Source: Kryptolebias marmoratus
Lineage: Eukaryota > Chordata > Actinopteri > Cyprinodontiformes > Rivulidae
DNA length: 64,000 bases
Assembly (NCBI RefSeq): GCF_001649575.2
Contig: NC_051437.1
Span: 14,695,092 to 14,759,091 of the forward strand
Reading direction: 5' to 3'
Shown here: positions 40,091 through 48,300 of the stretch, piece by piece
Numbering within the stretch: the first letter of the stretch is position 1
Layout of the letters: each line of letters starts with the position of its first letter
Notes under the pieces: generated by a model
Databases searched by the model: none
Told to the model about the DNA's origin: nothing
Seen by the model: the letters and a program-made list of their open reading frames with translations, nothing else
Position numbers and translations under genes: made by a program

Positions 40091-43000
40091 GCACACATGC
40101 GCTCTCTATCAGCCGCTGTCGATAACAATTTCCCAGCTGCTGACAGACAAGCGATCATCTTTAATATTTCAGGAACTCTCCTAGCCTTACTGTTAGATGA
40201 TGGGTCATTCTTTCAAAGGAAACTCCACCACTGGAGTCACTGGCGGCTTGTGTGTCTGCACGTCTTATGCCTACAGTACTTGAATCTTTGATGTCTTACA
40301 AAGCTAAGTGCTCCCCCCCCCCGACCCCCCTCGAGGTACATGCAGCCGGATCTATCAAACCCTCAGTTTTTCCTTGTGGCTCTTGCATCCTCTTTGAAGT
40401 ACTTCTCTCTCTTTGGTTCCTTTACTCCGTCTTCCTAATCTTTGTTTGTGTGATCCTGACTCCACACTATCTCTTACCGTTCAGTCATTGTAACTGCTTT
40501 TTTTTTCTCCCCATCTCCTTTTTTTTTTTTAATGTGTCCTTTTATTTTGTTGCATTTGTCTGACTTTGCCTTCTCCCTCCTTATCTGTTCTCCGCAGGGT
40601 AACACCATCGAGTCAGAGCACCTATCAGAGCTGACAGAGGAAGAGTATGAGGCTCACATCTACCAGAGACAAGATCTGAAGGGCTTCATGTGGCTTGATG
40701 CTAAGTATCTAAACCCCTTCTTCACTCGCAGACTCACCCAAGAGGTGAGAGACAAGGAGGGAAAAGTTCTCCTTTTTTAAAAATTTTTTTTGTCAGGCAC
40801 CACATTACATAATATATCTCACTATCTATAAAGCATATTTTATTGTTTCCAGTCACACTGCTTTGCTCTCAGTCCAAGTGCAGCAAGCACACGGTGAATA
40901 ATAATTTCACTCTTATATAAGTTTTTTAGTGAGGCTGTCAAATCCTCAGTAATGATCCAGTTTGTTAGTTTTTCTTTTTTTTTTAACTCCCAAGAATTAC
41001 AGGACTCCTGAGGTTTTACAAGACCATGGCAAGCAAAGCAGCTTTGCTAAAAAGCCCCTGTTCAGGCTCATTCAACATGTATTTTTAATTAATTCCTGTT
41101 TGGAAATAGAAAATGTAAGAGTTATTGTAAATTTCTCTGCGGCACCTAATGCAGCCGTAATGACTTTCCTCTTGCACAGAAGCTAATGAGCTTCTGGGGT
41201 TAAGTTCATGGGGGGGAAAGCAGGTGAGGAAATGTAGCAGCGCTCTTTGATTGGACGCGCAGAAGTCGACGTTCTGCCCGCCTGTCAAAATGACGGACAG
41301 GGTCTTCAGCATTCTGATGCATAGCTTATCTATTAGCAGTTTGTTTTCTGAAACTGTTGCATCGCTATAACAATTACTAAACGGATTCATGTGCCGAAGG
41401 AGAACATTTACCAGACCCACAACCTTGCTCTCAGTTTTTTTTTTTCCCCCTCGACAGCATCAACCTTTTCAAATACACTAAAGCTGTTATGGTCGAATAG
41501 GCAAATATATACAGCACAATTAAAACTAATACCCAAAAGTCCATTTGCAGGAAATGTACTGAAACCGACTGACTGATCTGCTGTAACCTGAGCTGAACCC
41601 GAGCTTTCAGCCCGATCTGCTTAAAGTGGCTGTTGTCACAAGAAGGACTGCTGCTGTAGCGATGCTCATTAAGTCTGACTTCGGCCCAGACAGAGTCCTC
41701 TCATCGCTGGTTTACTTTTGTTCTGAGAATAAATCCCTGCTTCAGCCAGTGTCTGAGAATATTTATATTTATATATTTACAGGGAGGTGATCTGGAGTTT
41801 AAGTATCGTTCATTATGTTTGCATGCGTGTTTCTGATTTCAGAATCAGCGTTCTAATTTTTGTTTTTAAATAAGGCATGGGGATTTAAAAAATGCACCCA
41901 GACATTCTTGTTTTTCTTTTCCTTTAAGAAGCTTTAAAGAAACAAATCGGAGTCACTTTTAGCTTTTATTTGTGGACGCGCTCCTTCTGTCCTGCCGTCC
42001 GCCGTCTGCGTTGAAGTTTATCAGCAGACAGGTGTCAGATAGCCTCTGGACCTGTCCAGTTAGAGCCTGGACAGGTCTCCAGTCCATCTCAGGGACATGT
42101 AGAGACAAGCGAGACAAACAACCGTTCACGCTCTCACTCACAACTAGGGACAATTTAAGAGTTACCAAATGAACCTAACACGGGTGGTTTTAGTCTGTGG
42201 GAGGAAACCGGAGTACCCGGGGTAAACCCACACACGCACAGGGAGGACATGGAAACTCCACCCAGAAAGACCCCAGGCCGGGTGACGATCATGCGAGATT
42301 CAGCTCTAATCACTGCACCACTGTGCTGCAGTTTTATATGAATAAACCTTCTGATGCAACTAGTTTTAAAGGTTTGGTTAATAATTAGCCTAACTATTGA
42401 GCAACTGGAATAAAAGTTTATTATCCGTTAATTATAATTATATACTCTATGTACCCTTGTAGCAAATGTTGCTGTGCATCATTTATTAACAGAAGCGAAC
42501 CTTTTACACCTCATGGCTTTGTGGGGATTGATGTCTTTGGAATTCTTTGCGCATTTTCATCTCAATATAACATTTTTAAAGGCTGCAGTTACATTCCTTC
42601 TATAAACTCACACATTTTACATTATTATATGTTTACAGTAGAATCATTTCAGTGAATAACAATTACGGCAGTTGTTTCTTAGACGGTATATTGTCCAACA
42701 CAAACAGTTCTTGGCACAAGTTTGTAGCTTGTTTAATAAATTTGCAGTTTTACTACAAATCCCATATTCAGAAATTCATGACCGCACCTCTTCAAACTGT
42801 AGCTGTCTCTTTTACATCATTACTCTGACACACCCTTTAAAACAGTTTTTTTTTTTTTTTTACTGTAATGGTTATTTCTATATTTATATTTTGTTTTATA
42901 AAAGCTTACTATCGCTGTCTTCAGAATTCATGTCTAAAATTGGGAACTTTCAAAGTTTTGGACACAAACTAAGTCCTGTTTTAGCTTAACGATCACTTTA

Positions 43001-43352
43001 CATAGCTGAGGAATAATATTTATTATTTTTAGCATAAATTATCAGTGCATACATGATAAAATGCTTATGAATGTCCAGACCTAGCAAAACCTGCGGTATT
43101 TCATATTCAGTATTAGCTCTCCTATATTCAGTCTGACCACAGGGTTACTGTCCCACTCCTCTGTACGTGTCTGGGCTTCTTTCTCTCTGTTCCCCTTCAC
43201 GGTGACGTTACGTTCCTGCTGGTGTGCATGTTTCACAGGACCTGTTGCACGGCCGAATCCAGATGAAGACGCTGACCAACAAGTGGTACGAGGAGGTCCG
43301 CCAGGGGCCTTCGGGCTCTGAAGATGACGATGATGAAGCAGAGCTTCTGTAA
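20349..43352 (+). CDS. slc9a8: slc9a8: Na+/H+ exchanger NHE8, 16 coding exons, 653 aa
   Basis: NHE8 swaps Na+ (or K+) for H+ across Golgi/endosomal and apical epithelial membranes. The 16 exons sum to 1962 bp with every phase closing. Features in order: signal peptide (about 1-23); a lumenal segment with sequons N69, N82, N87 and N90; a helix at about 127-150; the [11 protein letters not shown] drug-binding-type helix (195-205); DPVATIAIF (270-278); the ion-site motif GESILNDA with N298/D299; GLRGAIPYA with its conserved Arg (R496); and a cytosolic tail ending in an acidic [10 protein letters not shown]. The C-terminus ([15 protein letters not shown]) identifies NHE8 rather than NHE6, 7 or 9. 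Human NHE8 is about 581 residues; the extra length here is nearly all N-terminal. The ATG at 20349 is chosen because it opens directly into the signal peptide; an ATG at 20339 stops after two codons. Confidence 0.95.
21008..21186 (+). CDS. slc9a8: slc9a8 exon 2
   Basis: Acceptor CTTGCAG at 21001-21007, donor GTTTGT. It encodes three sequons (N82, N87, N90), a Thr/Pro-rich linker, then the conserved KPILPVQTG and EEQSSG blocks shared with mammalian NHE8 and the start of a membrane helix ([10 protein letters not shown]). Confidence 0.92.
23278..23358 (+). CDS. slc9a8: slc9a8 exon 3
   Basis: Acceptor CCTTCAG, donor GTGAGT. Completes the first exchanger helix ([10 protein letters not shown]) and encodes [14 protein letters not shown], a block conserved in NHE8. 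Confidence 0.95.
25736..25794 (+). CDS. slc9a8: slc9a8 exon 4
   Basis: Acceptor TTTTCCAG, donor GTACAG. Encodes [19 protein letters not shown]; phases join exons 3 and 5 exactly. Confidence 0.95.
27290..27760 (-). repeat. Interspersed repeat (fish-type, unnamed) in slc9a8 intron 4
   Basis: Contains blocks I recognise as recurrent in teleost genomes, such as 'gcgccccctagctgtctgg', 'aagtcccgctcctccgt' and 'aatgaatgggacattttcc'. Exact edges and family name cannot be set from this window. Confidence 0.45.
29065..29225 (+). repeat. Interspersed repeat, family B fragment
   Basis: The block 'aacatagccaagaccaaag' and the following 'gctgttgtgaaacaac' recur near 55490-55540. An upstream piece of the same family ('ctctgacctgattgatgag') is seen near 32890. 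Confidence 0.45.
30973..31014. repeat. (TA)n microsatellite
   Basis: About 20 TA units with one G interruption, in slc9a8 intron 4. Confidence 0.95.
31618..31701 (+). CDS. slc9a8: slc9a8 exon 5 (PPII helix)
   Basis: 28 codons in phase 0/0 starting [11 protein letters not shown]. It carries [13 protein letters not shown], the conserved helix that contributes to inhibitor and ion binding in NHEs. Acceptor is AAAG with an upstream T-rich tract; donor GTACGA. Confidence 0.95.
32433..32534 (+). CDS. slc9a8: slc9a8 exon 6
   Basis: 34 codons, phase 0/0: [17 protein letters not shown], then a glycine-rich helix ([11 protein letters not shown]). Acceptor ATTCAG, donor GTGAGG. Confidence 0.95.
32728..32762 (+). 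CDS. slc9a8: slc9a8 exon 7 (35-bp microexon-sized)
   Basis: A very short exon encoding [11 protein letters not shown] plus two bases of a Ser codon completed by exon 8. Acceptor CTTTTAG, donor GTGAGT. Skipping it would shift the frame. Confidence 0.9.
33060..33215. repeat. Short fish interspersed repeat in slc9a8 intron 7
   Basis: Carries 'accacagcgaacaaactcg', 'ttacgctggatgcccttcc' and 'tgacgcaacc', blocks typical of an abundant teleost non-autonomous element. Terminal repeats were not found. Confidence 0.5.
34062..34205 (+). CDS. slc9a8: slc9a8 exon 8 (ion-transport motif)
   Basis: Encodes [20 protein letters not shown] and [16 protein letters not shown], the most conserved NHE region; N298/D299 correspond to the Asn-Asp pair at the ion site. 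Acceptor CTGTAG, donor GTAAGA. Confidence 0.95.
36785..37020 (+). repeat. Diverged interspersed repeat, family A, copy 2
   Basis: Shares 'caagatggctgccgcaac', 'cagttttacagatatcgagc', 'gcaatattgc' and 'accaaagtttgataaaaat' with the copies near 13745 and 44440. Sits directly before the repeat at 37055. Confidence 0.55.
37055..37420 (+). repeat. SINE-like abundant teleost repeat, plus orientation
   Basis: The head 'cagcggcgtagtggttagag' and degenerate 'ggttgcaggatcacttccc' resemble tRNA-like pol III A and B boxes. The body has 'gtcctcccacagaccaaaaa', 'catgcacgttaggttcaac' and 'tgtccagggtgtcccccgc', and the tail ends 'gaatggagaagcgggtaaag'. This is a common interspersed repeat of fish genomes. 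It lies in slc9a8 intron 8, some 380 bp before exon 9. Confidence 0.7.
37798..37939 (+). CDS. slc9a8: slc9a8 exon 9
   Basis: Begins after TTTGCAG with C completing an Asn codon, then [12 protein letters not shown] and a hydrophobic segment ending [10 protein letters not shown]. The donor GTATCCTG is not of the usual U2 form and matches the U12-type donor. Confidence 0.92.
37940..38032 (+). other. slc9a8: slc9a8 intron 9: 93-bp probable U12-type (minor) intron
   Basis: The donor GTATCCT fits the minor-spliceosome consensus RTATCCTT almost exactly. TCCCTAAC at 38014-38021 fits the U12 branch-site consensus TCCTTAAC at 7 of 8 positions, with the presumed branch A 12 nt before the acceptor, the classic spacing. 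There is no polypyrimidine tract before the acceptor (ATTAG). The CAG 7 nt upstream would put a stop in frame, so 38033 is the only workable start. Confidence 0.8.
38033..38138 (+). CDS. slc9a8: slc9a8 exon 10
   Basis: Encodes [15 protein letters not shown], then [16 protein letters not shown]. The first residue is Phe where human NHE8 has Val, a consequence of the acceptor choice. Donor is G|GTGGGT. Confidence 0.92.
38215..38331 (+). CDS. slc9a8: slc9a8 exon 11
   Basis: Acceptor CTTACAG, donor GTGAGT. Encodes a helix ([14 protein letters not shown]) and the conserved THHNLSP and [12 protein letters not shown] blocks. The upstream intron is only 76 bp. Confidence 0.95.
38419..38501 (+). CDS. 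slc9a8: slc9a8 exon 12
   Basis: Acceptor CTCTCCAG, donor GTGAGT. Encodes [16 protein letters not shown] and FVIWCI, a conserved helix with the FLGLSIF signature. Confidence 0.95.
38634..38745 (+). CDS. slc9a8: slc9a8 exon 13
   Basis: Acceptor CTGTAG, donor GTAAGG. Encodes [20 protein letters not shown] and the loop [16 protein letters not shown]. Confidence 0.95.
38828..38897. repeat. Cluster of short perfect hairpins in slc9a8 intron 13
   Basis: TTGTTGCCTAA (38828-38838) pairs perfectly with TTAGGCAACAA (38848-38858) across a 9-nt loop. AACAATGTC (38854-38862) pairs with GACATTGTT (38874-38882), and GTGACATTG pairs with CAATGTCAC just after it, so the arms overlap and can form alternative stems. 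Confidence 0.7.
39530..39750 (+). CDS. slc9a8: slc9a8 exon 14 (GLRGA helix and start of tail)
   Basis: Begins with [14 protein letters not shown], the conserved NHE helix with its essential Arg (R496). The last membrane helix ([14 protein letters not shown]) follows, then the cytosolic [13 protein letters not shown]. Acceptor TTCTCAG, donor GTAACG. Confidence 0.95.
40045..40087. repeat. (CT)n microsatellite
   Basis: About 20 CT units with one G interruption in slc9a8 intron 14. Confidence 0.95.
40598..40744 (+). CDS. slc9a8: slc9a8 exon 15
   Basis: 49 codons, phase 0/0, of cytosolic tail: [20 protein letters not shown] and [20 protein letters not shown], both conserved in vertebrate NHE8. 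Acceptor CCGCAG, donor GTGAGA. Confidence 0.95.
42045..42335 (-). repeat. SINE-like abundant teleost repeat, minus orientation
   Basis: Reverse-complement copy of the 37055 repeat: 'gagacaagcgagacaaacaa', 'agtctgtgggaggaaaccgg' and 'tggaaactccacccagaaag' are its antisense blocks. It lies in slc9a8 intron 15 and so forms an inverted pair around exons 9-15. Confidence 0.7.
43239..43352 (+). CDS. slc9a8: slc9a8 exon 16 (terminal coding exon)
   Basis: Acceptor TTTCACAG. Encodes [30 protein letters not shown] and an acidic end, with stop TAA at 43350-43352. The sequence is nearly identical to the mammalian NHE8 C-terminus. Confidence 0.95.
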   Translation, partial: DLLHGRIQMKTLTNKWYEEVRQGPSGSEDDDDEAELL

Positions 43353-44360
43353 ACACTCGGGAAGACAAGTTTTTACGTTTGTTTTTTCACCTGCGGCGGT
43401 TTATGTTACAGAGGCGTCTCAGTGAGTTGTTTTCCTGGGAAAATGGGATTTAAAAATTGTAATACTGGATTAAGAAAGAGTGTCTTTTAAAACCTTTGTT
43501 ATGAATGTTATACTGTTACCTGCTGAAGACCCCAACTTGAAATCTGATTTCCCTGTTGTTTTTTTTTATTCCTTTGTCTTTTTTTTTTAGTTTTGGGTCT
43601 GAAGGGAAAGCATCCAAGAAACTGTGATTTAAAAACTCCTTTTTTCAAGCAACACTACAGCACCTTTTCGCTCCTTTTCTCTCTCCCATTTTTATTGGTA
43701 TGCTTGACGTTTTACTTGGTGTCAGAAAGGCTTTAATAAAAGGCCTCTTCAGGCACGGCTTTAAAATTGAAAGTCGGTTTGCATATTTTTCCCGTTTACC
43801 TCCATTTCTTTTCTCTGCGCTTCCACATCTGTATTCTCTAAAGATTCAGAGTTATTTTAAAAGTAACATAAATTCCTACACATGCAGTGACGGTGAAATC
43901 CAGATGATGAAGGAGCTGCCCCTCAGCAACGAGACGGAGGAGAGAGTTCAAACTACTGAAACATGTCAGGGAAAACGAATACATTTAATTAGAAAGCTGA
44001 ATTACAGCAGCATGATTTTACTCCTGGAGAAAATTGAAAATTATACTTTCATTTCCACATGTGGTATCTGTATTTATTTCCAATTTCTCTACGGTTCTTG
44101 CCTTTACTCCGTGTCTAAAGTGGGCCCTGAAATGTATTTTTTTTTATTTTATTTTTTACATCATTTCTTTTTTTCACCATGATTTCTCATGAAGATGGTC
44201 ACAAATTAATGTTGGATAAATAATGTCCTGTTGATGTTTATTTCTATTTATTTAAAAAAAAAAAAAGTTTATGCACTTTTGGGGGGATTTTGTACAGGTT
44301 CTGTGAGCAACACAGGATGACTAAGATATTGTATAATAAATCATCTCGACATCATGTAAA
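43353..44360 (+). other. slc9a8: slc9a8 3' UTR with two polyadenylation signals
   Basis: AATAAA occurs at 43735-43740 and 44335-44340. The second is followed by a T-rich stretch after about 40 nt and is the likely main end, giving a 3' UTR of about 1 kb; the first would give about 0.4 kb. A 160-codon open frame at 43700-44182 lies inside this UTR and has no recognisable domain. Confidence 0.6.
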
Positions 44361-44439
44361 TATGTGCCGAATGCTGCATCTTCTTTTTTAATCGCCTGCC
44401 GAACGGTGGATGATGTTTTTCTGTGTGTGTTTGTTCGTT

Positions 44440-44715
44440 ACCAAAATTTCTCATGAACCACAGAACAAATTTTAATGAAACTTGCAGAAAGTAATCACTG
44501 GATGTGCGTCTACAACTGATTAGCTTAGCTTAGTCTTTTTAAAATGGCTGCCACAACTAAATGGAAGTTTTATATATTTTGAGCTAAAATTTGACATGAT
44601 CGTAGCTGAGAGTCATACACAACACGTACTCTAAGGGTGACATCTCACAGTATTTCATGACATGACATAATGTTTTCAAGGTTCGACCAAAACTCCTACA
44701 GCTCTGCCATTTTAC
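44440..44715 (+). repeat. Diverged interspersed repeat, family A, copy 3
   Basis: Best-preserved copy: 'gaaacttgcagaaagtaat', 'ctacaactgatta', 'aaaatggctgccacaact', 'gtagctgagagtcat', 'aggttcgaccaaaactcc'. Starts about 100 bp past the slc9a8 polyadenylation signal. Confidence 0.65.
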
Positions 44716-44790
44716 ATCATTAACTTAGTCTAAAGCTCTAACATTAAATGCTGCAGGTGATATATGCATTTTTTTTCAAGAACTGCTAGG

Positions 44791-45099
44791 ACTTTAATGT
44801 TATTTCAGCAGTTTGCTGGAAACTTCTTGAAAAAAAATGTTTTACATAAAGAAATAAATATATTTATTGTTGAAAAGCAGATTTTTTTATTTATTTGTTT
44901 GACATTTTCTTATCCTACTCTTGTAACATTCCTTAAATAGACTTTAATGTTATTTTAGCAGTTTGCTGGAAACGTCTTGAAGAAAAAAAAAGATTTACAT
45001 AAATAAATAAACACATTTAATTGTAGAAAAGCAGATTTTTTTTCTTATTTGACATTTTCTTTTCCTACTCTTGTAACATTCCTTAAATAGACTTTAATG
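44791..45099. repeat. 150-bp direct tandem duplication
   Basis: The block starting 'actttaatgttatttcagca' at 44791 recurs at 44941, and its first 9 bases again at 45091, so the period is exactly 150 bp. The copies differ by scattered substitutions and small A/T-run indels, including 'gtttgctggaaacttcttga' against 'gtttgctggaaacgtcttga'. Confidence 0.85.
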
Positions 45100-45353
45100 A
45101 AGGACCGGCACACCTTTTGTCGAAGCCCAAGCTGAGCGCTCATATCAGTCCTAACAAGACAGATAACATTTAAGACAATATTTCAATGACTCTCGGTTCT
45201 AACAATGCAGTCTTTATTCTGGTGGGGTTTCCATTCACTTTCCATTTCATAAGCTGCCTGAACTAATTAGCAGATAGAACATATGAAGAGTAAGTGGGAG
45301 ATTATAAAGCGTCTGGCTGAGACAGGGATCCGGTCCTTGGTATAATTAAAATG

Positions 45354-45354
<1 letters not shown>

Positions 45355-45387
<33 letters not shown>
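45355..45387. repeat. (TA)n microsatellite
   Basis: Uninterrupted TA run of about 16 units. Confidence 0.95.
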
Positions 45388-45389
<2 letters not shown>

Positions 45390-48300
45390 AAAAGTTAATC
45401 CATAGTGCTGCTTGGGGAAAGTATCCTGTAATCTACAGTCAAAGCTCTTATGCTCAGACCCTGTGGAGCCCTGTGTCACTCTCTCAAACCCTCTGATGGG
45501 AACACGTGTCAGCTGTCTTGATGAAGAAGCTCCAAATTTGAACTGGAATCAGATCAAATTCTGCAACTCTGCAGAGTTAATTAATGTTGGCAGCGGGATC
45601 AGACAGATCTCTGGGTGGATCGTGTCTCTGCAAAGTGACAGGACTCAAGGGAGGGGTGATTGAAATGTGTGTGTGGTGGGCAGGTTTTACTTTTCAGAAA
45701 CACAGTTTGCTTCCAAATAGCATTTTGTTGCAAACATCCAGCTCCTACAGGATGGACAATCGGTTACTGAATGATGAGCAAACAAGTTAAAGGTTTTTGT
45801 TGTTTTTTTGTCCGTAACATGTGCAAGGACTTGAGTATGTTACCAAACCTCAGAACTACAACTGTAATATGTAATAATACCTTACAACCAGCAGAGGGGG
45901 TCTTAATCCACTTCATTTGTTCCTAAACGTGTCCTGACATCAGAAGGGAGTGGATCACAGTGCTGCAGTGTTTGCTGATTTCCAGTTAAACCCAGTAGCT
46001 TACATGATATATCATTGAGAAGGAAATAATTTCATTTTCAATGAATATCTGAACTCTATAAAGACCTTTTTTTATTACTACATGTTTTGTTGGAATATTT
46101 ACAACTAATTAACCGTGATCTGTCCGAAAGCAGACATACCTCAACATCCTTTCAGCATTCTCTTTCATTTTTCATGTAATGCTTTCCTGTCAAGCACCTG
46201 AGCTAAACTTATATATATATAAATATCAGCTTCCTTTTTATTTCATCCTGTCACCTTCTGAGCTTCAGTGGTTCTACCAAAAAAACAAGGATTCGTCAGC
46301 AGCCACATCCTTTCGTGTACTCTTTTCTAATCTGCAATTTATCCTTCTGTCCTTCACTTGAACCTCATGTTCTGTCCAAAGGGAAAAGGTATTGTCCCTC
46401 AGGTTGTTTTACTACTTTTTTTTTATATGAGGGATCAGGATGAAACATTAGGAATTGCTCAATGAGCTGCTCACGTCAGATCATCTGCCAAATACTAATG
46501 AAGTATGTTAGCTGGGCAAATAGGAGGTTATGTGGTTAATATTACAGCCTGCAAAGCCTCTGAATTACCATCCTGTATAGATAGTTTCTGATTCTGCACA
46601 CTTTTATGTTATTTATGTGTGCAAACTGACAGATTGCATGAGTGTAATGGATTTTATTATTGACTCTAAACTTTCTGGTGGATATTGCAAACTATTATAT
46701 CTTGACTCAGGCATTCAGAGCTCATGTGTAAAATCAAAAGCTGCAACAAAACGACCTTTCAGTGTTTTTATTTATTTTATTTATTTATTTATTTTTACCT
46801 TCGCTCTGTTTGATGATGGCTCAGTTATTGTACTGAGAAGACAGCAGGAGGCAGAAAAGCTGTAAAATAAGAGAGAAGAGAACCTTTACAGTGCGGAGTC
46901 AGTTTAAATAGGAACCAAGCAACCAAATAAATCTATCTGCATCCAGTGATCCTCAATATTGTTTTCATTTCAAATTTGAAGTGTTTGTTTTAATAATGCA
47001 AACATAGCCATAGCTTTTAAAGTGAGAACAAGTAGCAGCATAACGGCGTCGTCACCTTAAATAAGACAGATATCAAATACTGAAACAGATATATAGTCCT
47101 TTTAAAAAAAGGAGGCCAAATATCTAATGTGATTTTAAGAAGTTGCTAAACCACACAGTTCTCTGTAACATCAGTCTAAAGCGTTTAGCGTGCGCAGAGT
47201 TTTAAAGAAAGACGGTTTGTGGGAGAATAAGCTGCAGTCAAAGGAGCTCTGTGCAGTTTGACTGAAGGTCCGGGGGATTAGGAGGCGTGGATTTAGATTT
47301 ACATCACCTGTGTGAGTAACGGTACATGTTGTACAGCACAAAAGGCCTCAGTTCCTTATTGAAATTAACTGAAAAAAAGTACAATGTGCTGACTGAGAGC
47401 AGCAGGGTTAAAACACCATCTATTCTAGTGTTTGTGAAATGAATTGATGTGTAAAAAAACATCATATCATATGATTTCTGAAATGAAAGAGTTCCAAATC
47501 ACCAAAAAATGAGATAATCTAAAATTATCTCCAAAAACCAAAGAAACAAACAAAAAAACAATGGCCTTGGGAAATCAGAACAAATGGTCAATTTGATGTT
47601 ATTGTATCTTCACTCGATCACTTTCACTCATTTTTTGGGACTGCTTTTCAGTGTTAACCCCTACACCGCCACGATGCTCTGCATGCTCATATAACCTGTG
47701 TGCAGGGAGCTACTGACACGTCAAAAACAAACACATCTTTAGGACCTTTTTCCTGCTGAAGTTTAAATCCTGAGTGGTCAAACAGAAGGCGACCGGACTT
47801 CCTCTCTTTCTTGAAGAAGTTTCTCCTCTCATTCAAAAGGCTTCTTCAGTTCTGATCGTGAGTTTACACGTTTTATAAGTTGTTAGGACAAGAAACAAAA
47901 GAAGAAGTCCATTTGCCTTCTCTTTACCCATTCAGGCTTATCACATCCTGAACGACTGAGAACTCAAAACAAAATAAAGAAAAAAAAAAATTGGGGCAAC
48001 TTTGTTGACATTTTGAATCACTTGTTAAGAGGAATTCATGACTGCGGACAATCTCTGCTCAAATATCAGCGGACAAATCTTTAAGGTCTTGTTTTTTACA
48101 TGTTTGTGTTAAAATGATGCCTAGAAGGACTGCATATGGAAATTATCCAGTGTCTAAATCCAATGCATGTGACGTTTTTTTGTGTCCTTTTAAAACAAAA
48201 TAAAAATTTATAAAAAAAAAAGACCTTAACCTGCGGCATCATTTAGAAATTTAGAAAAGTCTTCCCCAAACTTTTAGGCTCTGTAAATGTCTTGGCCCTC

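Larger units (their letters stand above)
20585..43238 (+). other. slc9a8 introns (no further genes seen)
   Basis: Introns range from 76 bp (10) to about 5.8 kb (4). Introns 4, 8, 13 and 15 hold the bulk of the non-coding sequence, mostly AT-rich with fish repeats listed separately. No nested gene, tRNA or recognisable small RNA was found. Intron-located open frames up to 135 codons (for example minus 31563-31970) lack domains. Confidence 0.6.

Noticed and set aside
43700..44182. 160-codon plus-strand open frame
   Set aside because: It lies inside the slc9a8 3' UTR, between its two AATAAA signals. Its translation is rich in F, L and Y from T-rich DNA and shows no domain.
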